Positions 53,744-63,171 of a DNA stretch of 64,000 nucleotides are shown here, piece after piece. The position numbers and the translations under genes were made by a program. A model generated the notes under the pieces. The model was given only the letters and a program-made list of their open reading frames with translations, did no database searches and was not told the origin of the DNA. The stretch is from assembly GCA_045613305.1 (NCBI GenBank), contig JAZLAU010000001.1:62001-126000 (forward strand). Reading direction: 5' to 3'. The stretch's first letter is position 1. Each line of letters opens with the position of its first letter. The DNA comes from SFTJ01 sp045613305 (GTDB lineage Bacteria > Bacteroidota > Bacteroidia > Bacteroidales > Muribaculaceae).

Positions 53744-54634
53744 TTAATCAAGAAAACGTTTGGTTATTCCATTGTAGTTTTCAATTCTGCGGTCGCGAAG
53801 GAAAGGCCACCATCTGCGAACTTGTTCGCTTCGCTTGGTGTTGATTTCTACTATCACCGATTCTTCTTGGTCGTGTGATGCGCGATATAAGAATTCGCCT
53901 TGAGGACCTGCCACGAAACTCTTTCCCCAGAATAAAATGCCATTTGTTTGTCCTGATGGGTCTGGTTCATGCCCGACACGATTAACTGTAATAACAGGCA
54001 GGCCATTGGCTACAGCATGTCCGCGTTGAACTGTAGTCCATGCCTCAAGTTGACGTTCCTTTTCTTCGGGGGTGTCGGTGCTTTCCCAGCCTATGGCTGT
54101 AGGGTAAATTAGGATTTCAGCTCCACGAAGGGCCATCATGCGTGCTGCTTCAGGATACCATTGGTCCCAACAAACTAAAACCCCAAGTTTGCCTAATGAT
54201 GTTTCAATTGGTTCAAAACCTAAGTCACCAGGTGTGAAATAGAATTTTTCGTAATATGCAGGGTCGTCAGGGATGTGCATTTTGCGATATTTTCCGGCAA
54301 TAGAGCCATCGGTGTCAAACACTACAGCAGTGTTGTGATATAATCCTGTGGCGCGTTTTTCAAATAGGGAAGTTACAAGAACAATGCCATTGCGTGCCGC
54401 AACTTCAGAATAAGAATCAGTTACAGGGCCGGGAATTGTGCATGCCAAATCGAAATTGTCGGTAGATTCCACTTGACAAAAATAAAGTGATTCGTGCAGC
54501 TCTTGAAGAACTACTAAATCGACACCTTTCGATGCGATGTCGTCGATTTTTGCCACAAGTGAATTGTGATTTGCTTCAACATCGGCAGTGCGCGATGCTT
54601 GAATAATGCCTACTTTAATAATATCTTTTTTCAT
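53744..54634 (-). CDS. aguB: N-carbamoylputrescine amidase
   Basis: A 296-residue nitrilase-family enzyme that converts N-carbamoylputrescine to putrescine, CO2 and ammonia. The Glu-Lys-Cys triad is visible: QELHESLYFCQ (Glu about residue 44), GKYRKMHIPDDPAYYEKFYFTPGD (Lys about 120) and GVLVCWDQWYPEAAR (Cys about 157). The YxKFYFTPGDLGF segment is typical of AguB. The gene overlaps the agmatine deiminase gene by 4 bases, which confirms the pathway. Confidence 0.95.
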   Translation of the reverse strand: MKKDIIKVGIIQASRTADVEANHNSLVAKIDDIASKGVDLVVLQELHESLYFCQVESTDNFDLACTIPGPVTDSYSEVAARNGIVLVTSLFEKRATGLYHNTAVVFDTDGSIAGKYRKMHIPDDPAYYEKFYFTPGDLGFEPIETSLGKLGVLVCWDQWYPEAARMMALRGAEILIYPTAIGWESTDTPEEKERQLEAWTTVQRGHAVANGLPVITVNRVGHEPDPSGQTNGILFWGKSFVAGPQGEFLYRASHDQEESVIVEINTKRSEQVRRWWPFLRDRRIENYNGITKRFLD

Positions 54635-55671
54635 AATGTTGTTGAGTCCTTTGGTAATTGCATTGTTACACAGTGAAGTGAACCGTGTTGCTTAATTAGA
54701 GCATTGCAGTCGATTCCAATTATATTGTAATCGGGCATAGCCTTTTTTATTGCGCTTAGAGCCAATTTGTCGTTTTCGGGCTGGTTGTAAATTGGAACTA
54801 AAACCGAATTGTTAGTGATTAAGAAATTGGCATAAGTGGCGGGTAATCTTAAACCGTCTTCATCGAAAATTGGGTCAGGTAAAGGAACGGTTACAAAGTT
54901 ATATGCATTGCCATCTATGTTTTTAAACTCCTTAATTTGGTTTCCCATTTTTAGAATCTCTTCGTAATGAGAGTCTTCCTTATTTAAGCACTCAGTGTAG
55001 ATTATTGTGTTGTTAGGGGCGAATCGTGCAAGGGTATCGATGTGGCTATCGGTGTCGTCGCCTTCTAAATCACCGTGGTCAACCCAAAGAATTTGTTTAG
55101 CGCCAAATGCATTTTTTAAGTAGTCTTCGATTTGATGCTTAGAAAATTCTCCATTTCTGTTGGGTGACAAAAGGCAATTGCTTGTTGTCATGATAGTGTC
55201 GTTGCCGTCGCTTTCAATCGACCCTCCTTCGAGAACAAAGTTAAGGTGGTTTTGGATAGGTGCAGCAAACAGTGATGCAGCCGCTAAATTACGGTTAATA
55301 AGATTATCCTTACAAGCAGCAAATTTTAGTCCCCATCCGTTGAATTTAAAATCGAGAGCAATAGGCTTTTGATGGTCTAAAATAGTAATAGGTCCAAAAT
55401 CGCGAGCCCATGTGTCGTTTGTTTCAACTTTATAGATGTGGATTTTGTCTTGATTAGGCAATACTTGTAATTGCTGTTTAACACTTTCGGGATTAGGTGT
55501 TACTATAATCAAGTTTTCGTGCTCAGTGACAGCTGATGCTATTTGTAGGTAACAATCTTGCACTTCTTGCAACATATAGTTCCAATCGGTGTCCTCGTGA
55601 GGCCAAGAAATTAATATGGCATCTTGTGGTGCCCATTCGCCTGGCAAATGAATATTTGTGTTATTTGTCAA
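54631..55671 (-). CDS. aguA: Agmatine deiminase
   Basis: A 346-residue enzyme (peptidyl-arginine deiminase fold) that turns agmatine to N-carbamoylputrescine and ammonia. Signatures: PGEWAPQDAILISWPHEDTDW near the start, TNDTWARDFGPITI, FVLEGGSIESDGNDTIMTT, LWVDHGDLEGDDTDSHIDTLARF and the C-terminal catalytic Cys in GSLHCVTMQLP (about residue 337). The start is a TTG at 55671; no ATG precedes the conserved PGEWAP segment. With aguB it makes putrescine, though the arginine decarboxylase that supplies agmatine is not in this window. Confidence 0.94.
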   Translation of the reverse strand: MTNNTNIHLPGEWAPQDAILISWPHEDTDWNYMLQEVQDCYLQIASAVTEHENLIIVTPNPESVKQQLQVLPNQDKIHIYKVETNDTWARDFGPITILDHQKPIALDFKFNGWGLKFAACKDNLINRNLAAASLFAAPIQNHLNFVLEGGSIESDGNDTIMTTSNCLLSPNRNGEFSKHQIEDYLKNAFGAKQILWVDHGDLEGDDTDSHIDTLARFAPNNTIIYTECLNKEDSHYEEILKMGNQIKEFKNIDGNAYNFVTVPLPDPIFDEDGLRLPATYANFLITNNSVLVPIYNQPENDKLALSAIKKAMPDYNIIGIDCNALIKQHGSLHCVTMQLPKDSTTL

Positions 55672-55792
55672 AATAAATAAATTGGTGAAAAGTGGTTCAA
55701 CAAAGTTTGTGTCAAAAATACAAAATTCTTATGGTATAAGCATAAAATGGAGAGTAAAAACATTCTTTAAAACACAATGTGAGTAAAATTAT

Positions 55793-55823
55793 GTTGGCAA
55801 GTTAAACAAAATATGTAAATTTG
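55793..55823 (+). promoter_or_regulatory. Promoter of the DUF4836 gene
   Basis: GTTG at 55793-55796, 19 bases, then TAAATTTG at 55816-55823, close to the full Bacteroidetes pattern. The ATG at 55852 follows after about 20-28 bases. The remaining part of the 180-base spacer has no other visible feature. Confidence 0.6.
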
Positions 55824-55851
55824 TGTTTTTAGATATAACCATATCGTAGAT

Positions 55852-57363
55852 ATGAAATTTATAAAACTAATATTGATATCATTGCTAACTGCTGTGTTGG
55901 TGTCGTGCGATGGGCGAAATGGCGAAATGCACAAGCTCATACCGAACGACGTGGCTGGTGTTATATGTTTGAATATGCCTAACATAGTAGAGAAATCGGG
56001 CATAAAGCATGGCGATGATTTGGTGTTGCCGTCAGATTTAAAGGATGTTTTAAAGGCAAATGAAGAATCTCAGCTTGTGAGGTTTGTAAAAGCAATACCA
56101 AGTGTTGGCTTAGAAATGAAGGAGAAGGCTTATTTCTTTTTCCCAGAAAACACGTTTGCCATGGTTGGGTTAATGGCGGTTAATGATGAAGAAAAGGCCA
56201 AAAGACTGTTGTCGCATCGCACAGGAGAACACTTTGACGATAAAGATGGAATAGAATGTATAATATCGGGACTTGATTATTGGGCTGTGGATTATGGCAT
56301 TTTATTCTATGGCAAGTTGATTGATGGTGAAGATGATGTTAACGCTTCTAAATGGGCAATGTCTATATTGGATTATGAGGGTAAGAATGTGAGTGATGCC
56401 CCTTTTGCTAAACGACTTGCCGGAAATGAGAATGAGATTGTTGCTTGCTTTGATGCTCAAAAGATGGGAAGAATCATGAAAAATAATCCTATCATCAGCA
56501 CATGGGCAAAAGATTATCCCATTATGCAATTATTGCTCGATAATGATATGGAGAGCTTTTCGATAGATTTGGCTTTCAATGGGAATGTGGGCAATATAGA
56601 AGTGGAACTTCTTATGGACGACAATTGTGCTTTTGCATCAATGCTCGATGGATTGATGAGTGAGCCTTCGAATGCGTTTTTGAAGACTGTGCCAAACACT
56701 ATGGAACTTGTAATGTCGATGAGTGTTAACGGCGAGCACTTTGTGAAACTTCCACAAGTGAAACAGATGATAAAGAAGGTTAATGAAATGCCTTTCTTGG
56801 GAAGATTGGATTTGGATAGCATAATAGGTGCTATAAACGGGCCGTTGTCGATAGGAGTTTCGGAAGACCCATATTTTGAGGGTGATTATAACTATGTTTT
56901 TTCTGCCGAGTCGCATAATCCTTTGTTGATTGTTGACATGGTTAGTCGTTTTGCAACATCAGTAGGTCAGGAGCCAGACATTTATGAAGGCGTATATTAT
57001 TATTCATATAATAATAAGCAAGTAAAGATGGGTATATCTGATAATGTGGTGTATGTAAAAATGCTTAATTATGAGCAGACCGAAGATAATTCCGACAAGA
57101 TTGAAGAAATGAATGACTTTTTCTCAAAGTCTAATTTGGGATTTTACACAAAAATCAATAATAAGATGGCGAGGTCGACTGTAGCCTTAGGCATGACCGA
57201 AAAGCGAAAGTTGACAGGGGTGTTTAGGTCGGAAGAAAGTGACAATGCTATGCGTCAATTTATAAAATTGTTGTGTACCATAGAACCTGCCGATGAGTAT
57301 GATTACGATATGAGCGAATCGCTTGACATGGGAAATAAGGTGGGTGAATTTCACGCGTTTTGA
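55852..57363 (+). CDS. DUF4836 family lipoprotein
   Basis: A 503-residue lipoprotein with a lipobox AVLVSCDG (Cys about residue 19). After this it begins MHKLIPNDVAGVICLNMPNIVEKSGIKHGDDLVLPSDLK, as in the DUF4836 family of Bacteroidetes surface/envelope proteins. The body alternates beta strands and helices (MVGLMAVNDEEKAKRLL, AVDYGILFYGKL, PLSIGVSEDPYF). Its function is unknown. It stands alone between two divergent/convergent blocks and has its own promoter and terminator, so it is a single-gene unit. Confidence 0.88.
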   Translation: MKFIKLILISLLTAVLVSCDGRNGEMHKLIPNDVAGVICLNMPNIVEKSGIKHGDDLVLPSDLKDVLKANEESQLVRFVKAIPSVGLEMKEKAYFFFPENTFAMVGLMAVNDEEKAKRLLSHRTGEHFDDKDGIECIISGLDYWAVDYGILFYGKLIDGEDDVNASKWAMSILDYEGKNVSDAPFAKRLAGNENEIVACFDAQKMGRIMKNNPIISTWAKDYPIMQLLLDNDMESFSIDLAFNGNVGNIEVELLMDDNCAFASMLDGLMSEPSNAFLKTVPNTMELVMSMSVNGEHFVKLPQVKQMIKKVNEMPFLGRLDLDSIIGAINGPLSIGVSEDPYFEGDYNYVFSAESHNPLLIVDMVSRFATSVGQEPDIYEGVYYYSYNNKQVKMGISDNVVYVKMLNYEQTEDNSDKIEEMNDFFSKSNLGFYTKINNKMARSTVALGMTEKRKLTGVFRSEESDNAMRQFIKLLCTIEPADEYDYDMSESLDMGNKVGEFHAF

Positions 57364-57382
57364 TTAATATAGACAGATATAA

Positions 57383-57414
57383 AAAGCGGGGCTCCGTGTA
57401 AGGAGTCCCGCTTT
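57383..57414. terminator. Terminator between the DUF4836 gene and the metal-efflux genes
   Basis: AAAGCGGGGCTCC pairs with GGAGTCCCGCTTT with one G-T pair and a 6-base loop. It lies between convergent genes and can serve both. Confidence 0.88.
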
Positions 57415-57432
57415 CCATTATGTAAGTTAGTA

Positions 57433-58614
57433 TTACATCAACTGATATTTGTTAAGGTTAGTTACCGCTGCATTATATTCATATTCAAGGTCGATTAACA
57501 TCTTTTGCGCGTCGATAAAATATCGAAGTTCCATAAGGTAGTTGAGAAGAGTTATCTGACCGCCATTAAGAGCTTTGCCAAGAATATCAACATTGTTACA
57601 GCCGTTTATGGCTTCGCTATAGGCTGAAATTTGCTTGCTGAGTGAGGTAGCACGATTGTGTAGTGAAACTATCTCAGCAGAATGAGTGTTAAGTGCATCA
57701 CTAAGCGCTAATTCAGACGCTAAAGCTTCAGCCTTGGCAGCTTTATTTTTCCCGCGATTTTCAAAAATTGGCAAACTTACGCCAAGTCCAACTCCGTTAA
57801 AATGTTCGCCCAGTTCGTTAACGTGGCGATAACCGATGTTGAACTTTGGAAGTCCATCCATCTTTGATGTGCTGATGGCTTTAGTATTAGCTTCAATTTC
57901 ATGAGAATGAATGCTAACCTGCGGGTCAATAGCGCGCATTTCTTGCATATATTCATCAACGGTTTTCAGCGATTGAGCAGGGTAGGCCGACAATAGGTCA
58001 ACATTGCTTAAAGGTTGGTTTCCGTTAAGGCCTTCTAATTCTTTGATTTTTACATCAAGGAGCGACTTGCAATCGTTGATGGCTTGAGAAACTCCAATAC
58101 GCTCAATCTTAAGTTTGTTGGTGTCGAGAATGCTAATTTCACCATATTCTAATCCCTTCATGCTTTTTTGGTGAAGCGAGTCAAGGGTGCTTAGAATGTT
58201 TTGGTCGAATGCAATCTTTTTGTTTAGATTGATGATTTCTAAACATAAGTTGTTTGCACGTAGCATAATTTCAAGGTGCTTTTTCTGATAAGATGCTTTT
58301 AGAGCATTAATTCTGGCTTTGTTTTCTTTACTACGCGCAGCATATAAGCCTGGCCAGTCGAAACCTTGCGACACTCCAACCTCCCACTTGTTGCCAATTT
58401 GGCCATGGCCCACTAAATAAGCACCTTCTACTGATGGGTTGCTTAGGTTGTTGTTGGTCTTAATGTTTGACTCTTGAGCGTCGATTTGAGCTTGGTAGGC
58501 TTTTAGTTCGGTGTTATTCTGCTTTATTGAAAGCAGAATGTCGCTATAGTCTGAAGCAGAGAGCTTTGTTGCCGATAGAGTAATGGCCAAACTAATTATA
58601 AATAGAAATTTCAT
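57433..58614 (-). CDS. TolC-family outer-membrane factor of a heavy-metal RND pump
   Basis: A 393-residue exported protein with a signal peptide (ends near SAS, residue about 21). The TolC-like helices are visible as long coiled segments (LLSIKQNNTELKAYQAQIDAQESNIKT, IELKIKELEGLNGNQ), with strand segments such as FNIGYRHVNELGEHFNGVGLGVSLPIFENRGKN. It should form the outer-membrane exit duct. It is shorter than most TolC proteins (about 410-480), though the two halves are present. It overlaps the RND pump gene by 4 bases. Confidence 0.88.
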   Translation of the reverse strand: MKFLFIISLAITLSATKLSASDYSDILLSIKQNNTELKAYQAQIDAQESNIKTNNNLSNPSVEGAYLVGHGQIGNKWEVGVSQGFDWPGLYAARSKENKARINALKASYQKKHLEIMLRANNLCLEIINLNKKIAFDQNILSTLDSLHQKSMKGLEYGEISILDTNKLKIERIGVSQAINDCKSLLDVKIKELEGLNGNQPLSNVDLLSAYPAQSLKTVDEYMQEMRAIDPQVSIHSHEIEANTKAISTSKMDGLPKFNIGYRHVNELGEHFNGVGLGVSLPIFENRGKNKAAKAEALASELALSDALNTHSAEIVSLHNRATSLSKQISAYSEAINGCNNVDILGKALNGGQITLLNYLMELRYFIDAQKMLIDLEYEYNAAVTNLNKYQLM

Positions 58615-61600
58615 TTTACTTCCTCCTTGTTTTTGTGTGTTAGATAATATATGATTGGCACTACAATAAGGTTTAGCAATGTGGCGGAAATCAGACCTCC
58701 GAGAATGACAATCGCCATAGGGCTTTGAATTTCGTTCCCAGGTTCTGCCGATTTAACCGCAAGCGGAATTAGTGCTAATGCCGAGGTAAGTGCTGTCATA
58801 ATGATAGGTGAAAGTCGGTCGATAGAGCCAATGCGAATGTGCTCTATAAGGTTGTAGCCATCTTCTTTCAGGTGATTATATCGAGAAATAAGAAGCATGC
58901 CATTACGCGTTGAAATGCCTAAAAGAGAAATGAATCCAATAACAGCAGGAATGTTTAGTTCACCACCAGTAATGACGAGAATAAGAACGCCTCCAATCAT
59001 TGCCAACGGAAGATTAAGCAGAATGATAAGTGCTTGCGTTGTGTTTCGGAATTCAAAATAAAGCAGCATAAACACTATTAGTATGGCAATGAAAGAAGCC
59101 AAGACGAGAGTTTTTGAAGCTTTTTCTTCGTTCTCAAATTGTCCGCCGTAAGTGATATAATAATTTTCAGGCAACTTGACTTCTTCGTCAATGTGCTTTT
59201 TAATATCGTTTACGGCACCTCTCAAGTCGCGACCATCAACATTGGCCGAAATAAGAATTCTTCGGCTTACGTTTTCGCGGCTGATGCTGTTTGGACCATC
59301 AACGGAACGAATGTCAGCAACTTCTGATAGGGGAACCTTGCCTATATTTGTGTCGATGGTTATGTTTCTTAAGCCCTCAATTGATGTTCGTTCTTGATCG
59401 CTGAAACGCACCGTGAGGTCATAAGGCAAACCGTCTTGATATACTTGTGAAACTACATTGCCAGATAGCGCAGTGTTGATAAGGTCTTTAAACTGAGCAA
59501 TTGTAATGCCATACTTAGCCATAATTTCACGGCGAGGAGTAATTTGCAATTGCGGACGGTCAACTTGTTGCTCCACGTTGGCGTCAACGATGCCTTCAAT
59601 GCCAGCAATGGTGTATTTGATTTTATTACCTATATTATATAGCTTTGACAAGTCATCGCCAAAAACCTTGATGGCAATTTGTGCTTTCGAGCCTGAAAGC
59701 ATTGCATCGATGCGGTGAGAGATTGGTTGACCAATTTCGATGCTTGTGCCAGGAATTTCAGATAGCATTGAGCGTATTTCATTTGCCAATTCCTTTTTAG
59801 AACGGCCGTCGAGCTCGTATGGAACTTCCATTTCCGATACGTTTGCACCGAACGAATGTTCGGCCAATTCGGCGCGACCAGTCTTTCGCGCAGTGGTTTT
59901 CACTTCGGGGATAGTAAGAACAAGACGTTCGGCTTCTCTACCAATTCGGTCAGATTCTTCGATTGAAACACCTGGGAGTGTACTAACGTTTATTGTGAAC
60001 GACCCTTCATTGAATGATGGTAAGAAACCGCGACCAAGTGTGAAGAACAAAACAATTGCCACAATAAATAGGCAAGAGGTAGAGGCAAGTACGATTTTCT
60101 TGTGACTAAAACTCCAATTAAATATTCTAATGTATAATTCTTTTAGTTTTCGTGTAGCCCAAGCATCTTTTTTAGCTTCTTCTGTGTTAGGCTTAAGAAG
60201 TAGGCTGCAAAGCACTGGCGTAACGGTAAGCGCTATGATTGTTGACGCAACGAGAGCCACAATAAAAGCTGTGCCAAGTGGGATAAGCAAACGTCCTTCC
60301 ATGCCAGTTAGGAAAAATAGAGGTAAGAAGCTTGCAATGATAATAAGAGTTGAGTTAAAAATAGGCATGCGCACTTCAGCCGATGCGTTGTAAATAACCT
60401 TTAATAGTGGTAAACGTTCGCTTTCGGGAAGTGAGTGATTTTGTCGAATTCTTTTGTACACATTTTCAACGTCAACAATAGCGTCGTCGACAAGCGAGCC
60501 GATTGCAATAGCCAAGCCACCGAGTGTCATAGTGTTGATAGTAGAACCCATGTAGTGCAGTATTATAATTGCTACTAAAACTGACAGGGGAAGAGCTATG
60601 ACAGAGATGAGGGTGGTGCGTGTGTTCATTAAGAACAAGAATAATATGATAACAACAAAAATAGCACCCTCAATCAGTGAGTTTTGAATGTTTGATATCG
60701 AACTATTGATGAAACGGCTTTGACGGAAAGTATCGGTTGAAATATTAACATCTTCAGGAAGTGTGTGTTTAACATCATCTAAGCACTTTATGATGTTGTC
60801 GGTGAGTTCATTGGTGTCGGTGTTCGGTTGCTTGGTTACAGTTACAAGAACTGCAGGTTTGCCGCGTTCGCTACCCAAACCTAATATAGGAGTTTTTGGG
60901 CCCACTTTTACGGTTGCAATGTCGCGAATAAGAACAGTTCCGTTGTTGTCGCTTTTTACTACCGATGATGCAATCTCATCAAGATTATTGGTGTTGATGT
61001 TGCCTTTAATGGTGTACTCGTTTCCGTATTCGTATAATATGCCGCCTCCAGCATTGTTGTTAATGCCGTTTGTGGCTTCAATAACTTGTTGAAGCGAAAC
61101 GTCATAATACTTCATCTTGTCGGAATCTAAAAGAATTTGATATTCTTTCACGTCGCCCCCGATTACTGAAACTTGCGAAACTCCACCTAATGCAAGCAAG
61201 CGAGGGCTTAGGTTTCGGTCGGCAATTGTGCGAAGGTCAAGCATCGATGTCTTTTCGGCAGTAAGGCCAATAATCATCATTTCGCCAAGAATTGACGATT
61301 GTGGGCCTAAAACTGGAGAATTTACACCTTCAGGAAGTTCGGAATTTACTGTAGAGATTTTTTCAGACACAATTTGTCGTGCTTGGTATATGTCGGTGCC
61401 CCAATCAAATTCTACCCAAACTATGGAGAATCCTGGAGTAGAAGTAGAGCGCACGCGTCGCACGTTGGTGGCTCCATTCACTGCGGTTTCGATAGGGAAA
61501 GTTACTGTGCGCTCCACTTCTTCAGGGGCAAACCCTGGAGCTTCGGTCATAACAGTAACTGTTGGCGCGTTAAGGTCGGGAAACACATCGATATCGGTTT

Positions 61601-61697
61601 CGGAGGTTATGTAAATACCTCCAAGCAATAGGAATACCGTAATCAATAATACCAATATCCTATTTTCGAGTGAAAATCGTATAATCTTATTTAGCAT
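58611..61697 (-). CDS. CusA/CzcA-type heavy-metal RND efflux pump
   Basis: A 1028-residue inner-membrane pump. It has the HME-RND start (LLLGGIYITSETDIDVFPDLNAPTVTVMTEAPGFAPEEVE), two large periplasmic loops and about 12 membrane helices, with GGLAIAIGSLVDDAIVDVENVYKR as the proton-relay helix IV motif (DDAIVDVEN). GNEIQSPMAIVILGGLISATLLNLIVVPIIYY closes the protein. It exports metal ions with proton influx. The metal is not readable from the sequence; the histidine repeats in the neighbouring adaptor favour Cu, Zn, Co or Ni (inference). Confidence 0.94.
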   Translation of the reverse strand: MLNKIIRFSLENRILVLLITVFLLLGGIYITSETDIDVFPDLNAPTVTVMTEAPGFAPEEVERTVTFPIETAVNGATNVRRVRSTSTPGFSIVWVEFDWGTDIYQARQIVSEKISTVNSELPEGVNSPVLGPQSSILGEMMIIGLTAEKTSMLDLRTIADRNLSPRLLALGGVSQVSVIGGDVKEYQILLDSDKMKYYDVSLQQVIEATNGINNNAGGGILYEYGNEYTIKGNINTNNLDEIASSVVKSDNNGTVLIRDIATVKVGPKTPILGLGSERGKPAVLVTVTKQPNTDTNELTDNIIKCLDDVKHTLPEDVNISTDTFRQSRFINSSISNIQNSLIEGAIFVVIILFLFLMNTRTTLISVIALPLSVLVAIIILHYMGSTINTMTLGGLAIAIGSLVDDAIVDVENVYKRIRQNHSLPESERLPLLKVIYNASAEVRMPIFNSTLIIIASFLPLFFLTGMEGRLLIPLGTAFIVALVASTIIALTVTPVLCSLLLKPNTEEAKKDAWATRKLKELYIRIFNWSFSHKKIVLASTSCLFIVAIVLFFTLGRGFLPSFNEGSFTINVSTLPGVSIEESDRIGREAERLVLTIPEVKTTARKTGRAELAEHSFGANVSEMEVPYELDGRSKKELANEIRSMLSEIPGTSIEIGQPISHRIDAMLSGSKAQIAIKVFGDDLSKLYNIGNKIKYTIAGIEGIVDANVEQQVDRPQLQITPRREIMAKYGITIAQFKDLINTALSGNVVSQVYQDGLPYDLTVRFSDQERTSIEGLRNITIDTNIGKVPLSEVADIRSVDGPNSISRENVSRRILISANVDGRDLRGAVNDIKKHIDEEVKLPENYYITYGGQFENEEKASKTLVLASFIAILIVFMLLYFEFRNTTQALIILLNLPLAMIGGVLILVITGGELNIPAVIGFISLLGISTRNGMLLISRYNHLKEDGYNLIEHIRIGSIDRLSPIIMTALTSALALIPLAVKSAEPGNEIQSPMAIVILGGLISATLLNLIVVPIIYYLTHKNKEEVK

Positions 61698-61742
61698 ACG
61701 CCTTGATGTTTAAGTGTTAGGATTTTTGATTTACTGATTATA

Positions 61743-63083
61743 TTAATGTTCATGAGAGTGGCCAGGAATAGCAGCTCCGCTACCGGCAAGCTTTATAATC
61801 ATGGCACCTTCTGATACAACCAATTCGTTTTCATGCAAACCAGAAAGTATTTCAACATTTTGTCCGTCGTTGATACCAACTGTAACGGCACGCTTCATGT
61901 AACACTCTTCGTCGAGTTTAATATAAACGTAGAAAGTTCCAAGTTCTTCGGTGAGTGACTTTACCGGAATTGATATGGTGTTTGGGCGTTCGTTGCCAAT
62001 GAGATATATTTCTGCGAATGTGCCACTTACAATTGAACCGTTGTTTGTGAATTCGAAGCACACAGGAATGTAACCAGGTTGGGTTGTGGCTGAAGTGTTG
62101 CTAGAAATTCGGCGGCCTTTTAAAGATTCGATACTTAGCATTTCATCGGAATTTGAAGTGCGGAAGTTTGCGGTCTTAATGTTGGCGATGTGCTTAGCGT
62201 AGGCTGTTGGCAAATCGGCGCGAAGAACAAGACGGGCATTTTTTGAGACTTTGGCAACAGGTGCGCCAGCTTCAACAAACTGTCCATCGGTTGCATATAT
62301 TTCGGTTATTGTGCCTGAAATTGCAGTTGATGCGATGTTGCCTGCGCCAGACTTTGAAGTGCATGCTGCTTTTGCACGCTCGTAGTTTTCAAGTGCTGCA
62401 TTATATTCGCGTGCGGTTACAATTTTTTCTTCAAAAAGAGGTTTTAGTCGGTCAAGTTCGCGCTTTGCGTTGTTTAGTACTATTTGAGCATGTTCGTTTG
62501 AGTCACCTCCAACAATGTTTTTTGCAGAAACAGAAGCAACAGCAGAACCCGCTGCAACTGTTGAACCAACTGCGATTGATGAGCGGAACTTGATAATGCC
62601 AGCTGATTGTGCTACCACAGTATATTCGTCACCTTGCGCACCAATTATTTGGCCTGAAACCTTGATGGTTTCGTGGAAATTGCCAGCCTTGACTTTTGTG
62701 GCTTTTACTCCAAATTGTTTTGCTTTTGCTGCTGAGAATAAAATTTCGTCACCGCTATGGTTGTGACCAGCATGTGCATCATGGTTGTGATCAGCATGAG
62801 CGTCGTGATTGTGACCGGCATGAGCGTCGTGGTTATGACCAGCATGTGCATCATGGTTGTGACCAGCATGTGCATCATGGTTGTGACCGGCATGAGCGTC
62901 GTGGTTGTGGCCGGCATGAGCGTCGTGGTTGTGGCCGGCATGTGTGTCGTGATTGTGACCGGCATGAGCGTCGTGGTTGTGACCAGCATGGGCATCGTGA
63001 TTGTGGTTATCGTTAGAAGCATTGCATGCGGTAAATGCAATTATCGATACACTTGCAAAGAGAGTAATTAAAATTGATTTCAT
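61743..63083 (-). CDS. CusB/CzcB-type periplasmic adaptor with ten histidine-rich repeats
   Basis: A 446-residue membrane fusion protein. I chose ATG 63083 (MKSILITLFASVSII) over the ATG at 63113, because it starts a normal lipoprotein signal with Cys at about residue 19 (AFTAC). The mature N-terminus has ten copies of HNHDAHAG (variants DTHAG and HAD), about residues 27-106, encoded by 24-base repeats. The rest is an adaptor: barrel-sandwich parts (ITEIYATDGQFVEAGAPVAKV), a helical hairpin (ERAKAACTSKSG) and beta-barrel (IVSGTFAEIYLIGNERP). It joins the pump and the exit duct. The repeats probably bind metal ions. Confidence 0.92.
   Translation of the reverse strand: MKSILITLFASVSIIAFTACNASNDNHNHDAHAGHNHDAHAGHNHDTHAGHNHDAHAGHNHDAHAGHNHDAHAGHNHDAHAGHNHDAHAGHNHDAHADHNHDAHAGHNHSGDEILFSAAKAKQFGVKATKVKAGNFHETIKVSGQIIGAQGDEYTVVAQSAGIIKFRSSIAVGSTVAAGSAVASVSAKNIVGGDSNEHAQIVLNNAKRELDRLKPLFEEKIVTAREYNAALENYERAKAACTSKSGAGNIASTAISGTITEIYATDGQFVEAGAPVAKVSKNARLVLRADLPTAYAKHIANIKTANFRTSNSDEMLSIESLKGRRISSNTSATTQPGYIPVCFEFTNNGSIVSGTFAEIYLIGNERPNTISIPVKSLTEELGTFYVYIKLDEECYMKRAVTVGINDGQNVEILSGLHENELVVSEGAMIIKLAGSGAAIPGHSHEH
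62766..63005 (-). repeat. 24-base tandem repeat encoding HNHDAHAG, ten copies
   Basis: Ten in-frame 24-base units inside the adaptor gene, spanning exactly 240 bases. Units differ mainly at silent positions (for example GTCGT/GCATC/GCGTC forms), with two amino-acid changes (DTHAG in unit 3, HAD in unit 9). The mix of near-identical and varied units suggests repeated expansion by slippage or recombination. Confidence 0.95.
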
Positions 63084-63171
63084 GTTAATATATAAATGAT
63101 TTATGTCCCACAATGTGATTGCGGGTGTATGAATGTATTTGTTTGAAAATTAATAAGTTATCTGGTGGATG

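Noticed and set aside
62766..63005. Regularly spaced repeats that could be mistaken for a CRISPR array
   Set aside because: The 24-base units are directly adjacent without spacers and are in frame in the adaptor gene, encoding HNHDAHAG. No cas genes are present.
62696..63016. Plus-strand frames across the histidine repeats (Cys/Arg/His-rich or Val/Met-rich)
   Set aside because: All three plus-strand frames stay open only because the 24-base repeat has no stop in any frame. There is no start context, and the minus-strand gene has clear domains.
63084..63113. Ten-codon upstream extension of the adaptor protein
   Set aside because: The added residues would bury the lipoprotein signal behind a polar stretch; the ATG at 63083 gives a normal signal.
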